64,000 bases of DNA, taken from contig CAKOTK010000002.1 in assembly GCA_934120135.1 (NCBI GenBank), forward strand, positions 124,001 through 188,000, read 5' to 3'. This DNA comes from an uncultured Clostridia bacterium (GTDB taxonomy: Bacteria > Bacillota > Clostridia > TANB77 > CAG-508). The position numbers and the translations under genes are program-made. Under the pieces are notes generated by a model. That model saw only the letters and a list, made by a program, of their open reading frames with translations, was not told the origin of the DNA and made no database searches. Positions 9,428 to 15,972 of this stretch are shown here, piece by piece; the stretch's first letter is position 1, and every line of letters begins with the position of its first letter.

Positions 9428-9751
9428 ATGACAAGTGAATTTGATGAACTAGACAATTGCTTATACATTCAAATTACAGAAGAAATAGACCATCATACCA
9501 CAGAAATAATAAGGAGGAAAATGGATAATGAAATTACGAGATTTATGCCTAGAAAAGTTGTGTTTGATTTTAGTAAGGTTTCTTTTATGGACAGTGCAGG
9601 AATAGGACTTTTAATAGGAAGATACAAACTAGCTAAAATGCTTGGAGGAATTACAGAAATAACAAATACAAGTAAAGCAATTGAAAAAGTATTAGAAATG
9701 AGTGGAATTACTAGAATAATTCCAATTACTCAAAACAGTAAAGTAAGTTAA
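9428..9751 (+). CDS. spoIIAA: Anti-sigma-F factor antagonist SpoIIAA
   Basis: In the forespore this STAS-domain protein frees sigma-F by binding SpoIIAB, and is switched by phosphorylation of a serine. The 107-residue product carries the hallmark FMDSAGIGLLIGRY, with Ser in DSAG as the expected phosphorylation site. The ATG at 9428 follows GGGAGGT; a longer frame to 9386 lacks a ribosome site. The spoIIAA-spoIIAB-sigF order is conserved, with 11- and 18-base gaps that suggest one transcript under the Spo0A boxes just upstream. Confidence 0.95.
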   Translation: MTSEFDELDNCLYIQITEEIDHHTTEIIRRKMDNEITRFMPRKVVFDFSKVSFMDSAGIGLLIGRYKLAKMLGGITEITNTSKAIEKVLEMSGITRIIPITQNSKVS

Positions 9752-9762
9752 GGAGGTACAAA

Positions 9763-10239
9763 ATGAAAAGTAGGTATGATAATGAAATGGAGCTACAATT
9801 TGTAAGTAAATCAAGAAATGAAGCTTTTGCACGTATTACAGTAGCAGCATTTGCTGCACAATTAGACCCTACAATTGAAGAGTTGGCAGATATAAAAACT
9901 GCCGTATCAGAAGCGGTAACAAATTGCATAGTTCATGCTTATGAAGATACAGAAGGAATAGTAAAATTAAGAGCTACATTGTTAGACAATGTACTTGAAA
10001 TAGAGATTTCTGATAACGGAAAAGGAATTGAGGATGTAGAACTCGCAAGAAAACCTTTGTATACAACAAAAGGAAACTTAGAAAGGTCTGGAATGGGCTT
10101 TACGATAATGGAGAGCTTTATGGATGAAATAGAAATTCATTCAGTAGTTGGAATTGGAACAAAAGTGGTAATGAAAAAAAGAATAAAAAAAGAAGATAAC
10201 GAAATAATAGAAGAAGAAAAAAATGCTCTAATCAATTAA
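9763..10239 (+). CDS. spoIIAB: Anti-sigma-F factor / serine kinase SpoIIAB
   Basis: This GHKL-family kinase binds sigma-F to keep it inactive and phosphorylates SpoIIAA. The 158-residue product shows the N box VSEAVTNCIVHAYED near residue 47, the G1 box ISDNGKGIEDVELARKP near residue 85, and a G2-like ERSGMGFTIME. It begins with ATG after AAGGAGGT. It sits between its antagonist and its target gene, as in all known spoIIA operons. The C-terminus is lysine- and glutamate-rich and slightly longer than the Bacillus protein. Confidence 0.95.
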   Translation: MKSRYDNEMELQFVSKSRNEAFARITVAAFAAQLDPTIEELADIKTAVSEAVTNCIVHAYEDTEGIVKLRATLLDNVLEIEISDNGKGIEDVELARKPLYTTKGNLERSGMGFTIMESFMDEIEIHSVVGIGTKVVMKKRIKKEDNEIIEEEKNALIN

Positions 10240-10257
10240 GATAGGAGGCATTTTTTT

Positions 10258-10989
10258 ATGCAAGAAGAATTTGATAATAAGATAGAAGACATTATAAAAG
10301 CACAGCAAGGTGACAAAGATGCTATGCAGTATTTAATTGATACTAATAAAGGGCTTATTTGGAGCATTGTAAAACGTTTTCAAGACAGAGGATATGAGCT
10401 AGAAGACTTGTATCAAATGGGAGTAATGGGCTTTATAAAATGTGTAAAAAGGTTTGATAGCAATTTTGAAGTACGACTATCTACATATGCAGTTCCATAT
10501 ATTTTAGGTGAAGTTAAAAGGTACATTAGAGACAATGGACCTATAAGAATTAGTAGAAGCTTAAAAGAACTTGCAATAAAAGCCTTAGAAGCCAAAAATG
10601 AATATTATAGAAAAACAGGACAAGAGATTAAAATAGAAGAATTAGCTAATATGCTAGGAACATCTAAAGAAGAAGTTACCTTGTCTTTAGAAGCTTTTCA
10701 ACCAATTTGTTCAATAGATGAAGAATTAGGTGATGAGGGAGAAGATGGGTTATGCTTGTTAGACAGAATGTCAAATCAAATTGATGAAGCAAATGTGCTG
10801 ACAAACAAACTCTGCATACAACAAGCTATTAATAATTTGAAAGATAATGAAAAACAAGTAATTCTTTTGAGATATTATAAAGGAAAAACACAGACTGAAA
10901 TTGCTAAGATTATGGGTATTACTCAAGTACAGGTTTCGCGTATAGAAAAACGAGTATTAGAAAATATGAGAGTGAAATTAGCAATTTGA
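10258..10989 (+). CDS. sigF: Forespore RNA polymerase sigma-F factor
   Basis: This 243-residue sigma-70 family factor directs the first forespore-specific transcription. Region 2 includes GYELEDLYQMGVMGFIKCV and FEVRLSTYAVPYILGEVKR. Region 3 begins at RISRSLKELAIKA, and region 4 carries the helix-turn-helix QTEIAKIMGITQVQVSRIEK. The ATG at 10258 lies after ATAGGAGGC. It is the third gene of the spoIIA operon and is followed closely by spoIID, an unusual but sensible proximity. Confidence 0.95.
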   Translation: MQEEFDNKIEDIIKAQQGDKDAMQYLIDTNKGLIWSIVKRFQDRGYELEDLYQMGVMGFIKCVKRFDSNFEVRLSTYAVPYILGEVKRYIRDNGPIRISRSLKELAIKALEAKNEYYRKTGQEIKIEELANMLGTSKEEVTLSLEAFQPICSIDEELGDEGEDGLCLLDRMSNQIDEANVLTNKLCIQQAINNLKDNEKQVILLRYYKGKTQTEIAKIMGITQVQVSRIEKRVLENMRVKLAI

Positions 10990-11006
10990 TAGAAAAGGAG
11001 AAAAAA

Positions 11007-12002
11007 TTGAAAAGATATTTAGCATATATTCTAATATTTTTAATACTGTGTTTTTCTATTCCGATAATATTTACTAGTACAATAAAAACTACAAATGTAA
11101 ACAATACAGAAAATAAAGAAGAACAGCAAACAGTGGCAGACTATGACTACAAGAAATACAACACTGTGAAGTTATTACATACATCAACAAATAAAATTGA
11201 AGAACTGGGTTTAGATGAATATTTATATGGAGTAGTAAGCAGTGAAATGCCTGCAAGTTTTGAAAAAGAAGCTCTAAAAGCTCAAGCAGTTGTGGCTAGA
11301 ACATATACTTTATATAAAATCACAAATGGAGCAAAAAAGCATGGAGATGCAAATATTTGTGATTCCTCCGCTTGTTGCCAAGCTTGGATTTCTAAAGAGA
11401 ATAGATTAGCAAAATGGAAAGAAGAAAACAGAACTAAATATTGGAACAAAATTGTAAATGCAGTAAATGAAACCAAAGGTAAAATGATTACATATGAAGG
11501 CAAACCAATAAATGCTTTCTTTCACTCTAATAGTGGTGGATACACAGAAGCGCCTTTAAATGTATGGGGAGGAAGTGGATATCCGTATTTGCTATCAGTT
11601 GAAACAGCAGGTGAAGACGCATATAGCCAATACTCTTCAAAGGCTACTTTTACTAAAAAAGAATTTCAAAAGAAAATAAAAAAGGTTCACAGTAATTTTA
11701 AAATAGATTTTTCAAAAGAAGATTGTATAAAAATAAAAGAATATACAGAAGGCAATAGAGTAAAAACAGTACAAATAGGAAATTTAGAATTATCAGGAGT
11801 AGAAGTTAGAACTTTATTAGGCTTAAGATCTGCAAACTTCAAAGTTACAATTGAAAAAGATAATATCATATTTGAAGTAACAGGCTATGGACATGGTGTT
11901 GGAATGAGCCAAACAGGAGCAGATAGTTTGGCAAAACAAGGTAAGAATTATGAAGAAATAATTCATCATTTTTACACAAATGTAAAAATCCAAGATATTT
12001 AA
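11007..12002 (+). CDS. spoIID: Stage II sporulation protein D (lytic transglycosylase)
   Basis: SpoIID cleaves septal peptidoglycan during engulfment, working with SpoIIP and SpoIIM. The TTG at 11007 is preferred because AAAGGAG lies 6 bases before it; the frame opens earlier at 10986. The 331-residue product has an N-terminal membrane anchor (YLAYILIFLILCFSIPIIF). Family motifs are SSEMPASFEKEALKAQAVV near residue 78, FHSNSGGYTEAP and the C-terminal GYGHGVGMSQTGADSLAKQG. The glutamate in SSEMP is the expected catalytic residue. It directly follows sigF. Confidence 0.93.
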   Translation: MKRYLAYILIFLILCFSIPIIFTSTIKTTNVNNTENKEEQQTVADYDYKKYNTVKLLHTSTNKIEELGLDEYLYGVVSSEMPASFEKEALKAQAVVARTYTLYKITNGAKKHGDANICDSSACCQAWISKENRLAKWKEENRTKYWNKIVNAVNETKGKMITYEGKPINAFFHSNSGGYTEAPLNVWGGSGYPYLLSVETAGEDAYSQYSSKATFTKKEFQKKIKKVHSNFKIDFSKEDCIKIKEYTEGNRVKTVQIGNLELSGVEVRTLLGLRSANFKVTIEKDNIIFEVTGYGHGVGMSQTGADSLAKQGKNYEEIIHHFYTNVKIQDI

Positions 12003-12071
12003 CATTTTTTGTATAAATTTCTCAAACTTGTCAATAATGATACTAAAGAAAAATTAAGGAGGAATTATTTT

Positions 12072-12857
12072 ATGAGAAGAGATTATAGGAGAGGTAGAGA
12101 AGATAGAATAGATACTAAAAAAATGTTATATATCACAGGAACAGTGCTCGCTTTAGCGGTTATTGCATTTGTTATAACTTTTTTTGTTTATGGAAATACA
12201 TTAAATAAAACCAATGAGCTTAGCAGAATAAACTCAAATACATTAGGAACTATTATACCTACAGAAGAAACAAGTACATCTTATGGAAAAACTGTAGACG
12301 AGATGCAGAATTCAACTGATAACACAGAAAAAGTAGCAGTCAACACAAGCATTATACCAAACGAAGAGAGCAACACAAAAAAAGAAGAAAGCAAAACTAC
12401 AACTAAAAATACTGAGACTAAAACTGAAACTAAACCAGAAGTAGTAAAAGATCCAGAATTTAAAATGCCAGTTTCAGGAGAGATAATGAAAGAATTTGCT
12501 GATAATAAATTAGTATATTCTAGCACTTTAGATGTTTGGACAACACATAATGGAATTGATATTGCAGCTGACAAAACAACTGTAGTAAAAGCATCAGCAG
12601 ATGGAACTGTAAAATCTATAAAAAATGACCCTCGTTATGGAATAACAATTATTGTTGAGCATGTAAATGGATATAAAACAGTATATTCAAATCTTTTATC
12701 AACAGAATTTATTGTAGAGGGGGAAAAGGTTAAACAAGGACAAAGCATTGGAACAGTAGGAAATTCGGCAGCTTTTGAAGTGTCAGATGAACCACATCTC
12801 CATTTTGAAATATTAAAAAATAATGAACAACTAAATCCTGAATTATATTTTAAATAA
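12072..12857 (+). CDS. spoIIQ: SpoIIQ-like M23/LytM membrane peptidase
   Basis: SpoIIQ is the forespore half of the SpoIIQ-SpoIIIAH channel across the engulfing membranes. The ATG at 12072 follows AAGGAGGAATT and gives 261 residues. It has one transmembrane segment (MLYITGTVLALAVIAFVITF), a Thr/Glu/Lys-rich linker and a LytM domain. The metal ligands HNGID and HLHFE are both present, so the domain may be catalytically intact, as in clostridial rather than Bacillus SpoIIQ. Position after sigF and spoIID supports this over a general M23 hydrolase. Confidence 0.85.
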   Translation: MRRDYRRGREDRIDTKKMLYITGTVLALAVIAFVITFFVYGNTLNKTNELSRINSNTLGTIIPTEETSTSYGKTVDEMQNSTDNTEKVAVNTSIIPNEESNTKKEESKTTTKNTETKTETKPEVVKDPEFKMPVSGEIMKEFADNKLVYSSTLDVWTTHNGIDIAADKTTVVKASADGTVKSIKNDPRYGITIIVEHVNGYKTVYSNLLSTEFIVEGEKVKQGQSIGTVGNSAAFEVSDEPHLHFEILKNNEQLNPELYFK

Positions 12858-12895
12858 AAAAAATTTCAAAAAAGTATTTACAATATTCGACAAAA

Positions 12896-12902
12896 AATAT
12901 AT
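12896..12902 (+). promoter_or_regulatory. Candidate Spo0A box
   Basis: TTCGACA matches the inverted Spo0A box and lies 37 bases before the TM2 gene, followed by an AT-rich TATAAGTATAAT-like region. It is a single site, so chance occurrence is possible. Confidence 0.45.
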
Positions 12903-12938
12903 TATATAAGTATAATATATTTTAAGGAGGATGTGTAA

Positions 12939-13151
12939 ATGAAAAGTGAGAAAAGCTGGATAACAACATTATTACTATGCTTATTCTTAGGAGGATTAGG
13001 AGTTCACAGATTCTATGCTGGAAAAATAGGCACAGGAATATTACAATTAATCACAGTAGGTGGATGCGGAATTTGGACTCTAGTTGATCTTATCATGATT
13101 ATAACAGGAAGCTTCACAGACAAAGATGGAAACCCAATCAAAAACGACTAA
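12939..13151 (+). CDS. TM2 domain membrane protein
   Basis: This 70-residue protein is almost entirely a TM2 domain: a first helix with LLCLFLGGLGVHRFYAGKIG, a turn, and a second helix WTLVDLIMIITGSF. The GVHRFYAGK motif is diagnostic of the family. The function of bacterial TM2 proteins is not settled. The ATG follows AAGGAGGA. Its 3' end overlaps the start of the DUF2752 gene by 26 bases in another frame, suggesting translational coupling. Confidence 0.85.
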   Translation: MKSEKSWITTLLLCLFLGGLGVHRFYAGKIGTGILQLITVGGCGIWTLVDLIMIITGSFTDKDGNPIKND

Positions 13152-13431
13152 GATTATCTTATTTATTATAACTAATATTATTCTTTTAACAGCTTTATAT
13201 ATAATACCAACTAATAGTACACTATTAGAAAATTTATGTATATATAAACTAATATTAGGAAAAGAATGTTGGAATTGTGGAATGACCAGAGCGTTTTTAG
13301 CAATGCTTCATTTAGACTTCAATACGGCATTAAGTTATAATAATAAAGTGGTAATAGTGTTTCCAATGGCAATAGTAATATACCTAAATACATGGTATAA
13401 ATACATTAAAAAAGGGCAAGAGCAAAATTAG
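13126..13431 (+). CDS. DUF2752 membrane protein
   Basis: This 101-residue protein has an N-terminal transmembrane helix (IILFIITNIILLTALYII), the DUF2752 signature CWNCGMTRAFLAMLHLDFNTA, and a second helix (VVIVFPMAIVIYLNTW). The two cysteines in CxxCG and the TRA motif are the conserved family features. TM2 and DUF2752 genes often occur together; the shared role is unknown. The start overlaps the TM2 gene and has no strong ribosome site of its own. A terminator overlaps its 3' end. Confidence 0.8.
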   Translation: METQSKTTKIILFIITNIILLTALYIIPTNSTLLENLCIYKLILGKECWNCGMTRAFLAMLHLDFNTALSYNNKVVIVFPMAIVIYLNTWYKYIKKGQEQN

Positions 13432-13450
13432 TTTTAATTTTGCTCTTTTA
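13420..13450 (+). terminator. Terminator after the DUF2752 gene
   Basis: A perfect GAGCAAAATTA / TAATTTTGCTC stem with a 4-base loop and TTTT tail overlaps the stop codon of the DUF2752 gene. Confidence 0.85.
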
Positions 13451-13715
13451 CTTTGAAAAAATATATGATAAAATTTATGAAGTATATTATAAAAATCAAG
13501 ATGTCTTTAAATACTATTTCTTTAAAGATGCTAAAAATGAAACAGAATTTGATAACTACATAAAAAACATAAAGAAATTATCAATGTATAAAATAGAAGA
13601 TATAGCTACATATGGAGATCAACTAATTACACTATCTACATGTGACTACCATGTAGAAGATGGCAGATTTGCAGTAGTAGCAAAAAAGATTAGTAATAGT
13701 GATGTTACTAGATAA
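13440..13715 (+). pseudogene. Sortase B C-terminal remnant
   Basis: The frame begins inside the preceding terminator at a TTG with no ribosome site. It encodes only the C-terminal part of a class B sortase: a helix (FKYYFFKDAKNETEFDNYI), the active-site strand ITLSTCDYHVEDGRF with catalytic Cys, and the downstream Arg. The upstream catalytic His, the N-terminal half and the membrane anchor are absent. A working sortase B is about 230-250 residues, and this one has about 91. It is best read as a decayed gene whose 5' part was lost by deletion. Confidence 0.75.
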
Positions 13716-14171
13716 TGGTTTTTAATAGAAAAATCGTCCAAGTCTGCGAGTCTGTAATATTAATGTAAATTTGTTAAGTGATAATAAATCAAGTGTAAGT
13801 ATATAGACACCGTTGAAAATATGCAAGAAAAAATAAATGTCGAAAAAAGTCGATAGAAATTAAAGAAAAATATTGAAAATAAAAAAATGTTATGATATCC
13901 TTAAGGAAGAATGTACAAATATCTTACTTTATGTTTTGGTAAGATAAAAATCTGACCTTTGCACATTGACTTTTTAGCTGTGTGAAAGGAGGGAAACGAC
14001 TGAACTACAGATAAAATATGCTTTGCAAAATTTAATATAGAGTAAACCTGAAAGATATATAGTCTGAAGCTATAAAATGAGTAAATGTGCATAAAAAGGA
14101 AAAAATTGTACATACTAAATACAAGACAGAAAAAAGCAGAACAAAAACACTTAAGAAGGAGGAAGATAATC
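13716..14171 (+). other. Intergenic leader region with Spo0A box, no gene seen
   Basis: This region of about 455 bases has no convincing coding frame. It holds TGTCGAA at 13838-13844 (Spo0A-box match), an extended -10 like TGTTATGAT at 13888-13896, a TATCTTAC / GTAAGATA hairpin near 13920-13946, and a purine-rich AAAGGAGGG near 13986. The length suggests a long, possibly structured 5' leader for the gene at 14172. Confidence 0.45.
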
Positions 14172-15587
14172 TTGAATAAAAAAGAGAATAAAATAAGTAA
14201 AGAGATAAAAATAAATAAAAAATCAGCAAGAAGAAATTACTCAAATCAAACAGGTATTACTCTAATAGCGTTGGTAGTAACTATTGTAGTATTGTTAATT
14301 TTAGCAGGAGTAAGTATAAACGCTCTATTTGGAGATAGTGGAATAATAGAAAAAGCAAAAGATGCCCAAAACAGAATGAATAACGCACAAGAGAGCGATT
14401 TAAATGCATTAAATGACTTAGATAAATGGATAGAAAATCAAGTAAACGGAACCACAGGCGGAGGCACAACAGGAGCTGACAATCCGCCAACTAGTGATTT
14501 GCCAAGTGTAGCAAATGAAACAATACCATATTATCCGGATGAAACATTTACAAAAGATCCAGATACAAACTTAGATAATGGATTAGTAATAAAAGATTCA
14601 ATAGGAAATGAATATGTATGGATAGAAGTACCAAAGAGTTTGTATGCAAATAGTAGTTATAATACAGAAACAACAACAGGAGACCAAAAACCATCAAGTT
14701 CAACAGATTATGATAAAATAGAATATTGCTTGCATAAATATACAGATTATTATAGAAGAAGTAAAAGCGGAACATTAACAAGTTCTACAGACACATATTA
14801 TTCAGATGCAACAACAGGCTTAACAAGTGCACAATATACAGAATTAAAACAAAAAATGTTAAAAAGTGTATATGAAAATGGAGGCTTTTGGATAGGAAGA
14901 TATGAAGCTGGAATAACAACAAATAGAACTTCGGAAGATGAAGAGATAACAGCAGAGCCATTATCAAAAGCAGGAACAGTAGAAAATGCAGTATATCCAT
15001 ATACTTATGTAACATGTAGTCAAGCACAAACAATAGCAAGTAAATTATCAACAGGAAAAAGTTATACAAGTAGTTTAATGTTTGGAGTACAATGGGATTT
15101 AGTATTAAAACATATAGAAGTAAAAGAAGGAACAGATGCTACTAAGTTAGCAGAAATACAAAAAGCATTAAGAAGTGATAGTAAAGATTGGGGAAATTAT
15201 TATAATGCAACTTTCACAATAAATAGAGGAAAATATGCAAAAGATGGAGCATTAAGTGGCGAATGGAATAATTATAATACAGCATTAGCAAATTGTGTAA
15301 CACTTGAAAATGGAATAAGTAAAAAGGTTTCAGCAAGTTCAAGTAGTAATTCAATATTATTAACCACAGGAGCAAGTGATAAATGTAAAAAAATGAATAT
15401 ATATGACCTAGCAGGAAATGTATATGAGTGGACATTAGAATATACCGCTCTTACCTACATTCCTTGTGCTAATAGGGGTGGCAGTTACGGCAACGATGGC
15501 TCTGACCGTCCGGCTTCTCACCGTAACTACTTCGATACGACTTTCAGCTACGACTACATTGGTTTTAGGTCCTCACTTTTTAAGTAG
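14172..15587 (+). CDS. Prepilin-like protein with FGE/C-type-lectin domain ending in a DGR variable region
   Basis: The TTG at 14172 is chosen because AAGAAGGAGG lies 9 bases upstream. Near residue 27 a prepilin-type segment, GITLIALVVTIVVLLILAGV, matches that of the gene at 5290. A Thr/Gly/Pro linker leads to a formylglycine-generating-enzyme-like fold (EYVWIEVPKSLY, GGFWIGRYEAGI, YDLAGNVYEWTLEY). The last 45 residues (RGGSYGNDGSDRPASHRN ... YIGFRSSL) have the look of a DGR target: residues encoded by NNY codons in a fixed scaffold. The likely role is a surface-displayed, hypervariable binding protein; no reverse transcriptase is in this window. Confidence 0.8.
   Translation: MNKKENKISKEIKINKKSARRNYSNQTGITLIALVVTIVVLLILAGVSINALFGDSGIIEKAKDAQNRMNNAQESDLNALNDLDKWIENQVNGTTGGGTTGADNPPTSDLPSVANETIPYYPDETFTKDPDTNLDNGLVIKDSIGNEYVWIEVPKSLYANSSYNTETTTGDQKPSSSTDYDKIEYCLHKYTDYYRRSKSGTLTSSTDTYYSDATTGLTSAQYTELKQKMLKSVYENGGFWIGRYEAGITTNRTSEDEEITAEPLSKAGTVENAVYPYTYVTCSQAQTIASKLSTGKSYTSSLMFGVQWDLVLKHIEVKEGTDATKLAEIQKALRSDSKDWGNYYNATFTINRGKYAKDGALSGEWNNYNTALANCVTLENGISKKVSASSSSNSILLTTGASDKCKKMNIYDLAGNVYEWTLEYTALTYIPCANRGGSYGNDGSDRPASHRNYFDTTFSYDYIGFRSSLFK
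15452..15587 (+). other. Candidate DGR variable region (VR)
   Basis: Base composition and codon use change sharply here. Codons such as AGT, TAC, GGC, AAC, GAT, CAC, TTC and AGC occur where a DGR template would carry AAC/AAT, while the gene upstream uses A/T-ending codons. The segment ends in ATTGGTTTTAGGTCCTCA, encoding the IGFRSS end seen in many DGR targets. Confidence 0.7.
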
Positions 15588-15599
15588 TAGCACTGACCA

Positions 15600-15616
15600 C
15601 TGGTTCAATGAACCAG
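15600..15616 (+). repeat. Inverted repeat just downstream of the VR
   Basis: CTGGTTC AAT GAACCAG forms a perfect 7-bp hairpin 13 bases after the target stop codon. In studied DGRs a hairpin or cruciform just 3' of the VR supports mutagenic homing; the same role here is inference. Confidence 0.65.
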
Positions 15617-15676
15617 AAAAAATGAATAAATACGATGTTAGCACTAATGTGCTTAACACGTACTTTAGCGCACAAT

Positions 15677-15705
15677 AAAGGCACCCACTAGCGGGGCGCC
15701 TTTAT
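15677..15705 (+). terminator. Terminator after the DGR target gene
   Basis: AAAGGCaCCC pairs with GGGgCGCCTTT around an ACTAGC loop. The T tail is short, so termination strength is uncertain. Confidence 0.6.
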
Positions 15706-15706
15706 A

Positions 15707-15898
15707 ATGTTGCATACAATAAAAAAGCTACAACAATTAACCTTTCTAAACAACCATAAAGCAGAACTTCTAAAGAGGATCAATTTTTTTCAAAATATGT
15801 ACAGAAAAGGACATTTAGATAAAAAAATACTAGAAAGATGTTGCGATTTCATAATGTTAGAAGAGAAATTCAAACAATATAAGGAAAATATAAATTAA
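15707..15898 (+). CDS. Small basic helical protein beside the DGR target
   Basis: This 63-residue frame starts at ATG in the terminator tail and lacks a clear ribosome site. It is rich in Lys, Leu and Phe and predicted helical (NHKAELLKRINFFQNMYRKG, ERCCDFIMLEEKFKQYKEN). I do not recognise it. Its position just after a DGR target raises the possibility of an accessory protein or a reverse-transcriptase remnant, but the sequence does not prove either. Confidence 0.35.
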   Translation: MLHTIKKLQQLTFLNNHKAELLKRINFFQNMYRKGHLDKKILERCCDFIMLEEKFKQYKENIN

Positions 15899-15972
15899 TC
15901 TGAAAGATTGAAAAACACAAATATTTAATATATAATAAACATGCAAAAAACATTGAAAAAAGGAGCAAAAAA

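Noticed and set aside
15466..15678. Plus-strand ORF overlapping the DGR variable region
   Set aside because: It is an alternate-frame shadow of the higher-GC variable region and has no ribosome site.
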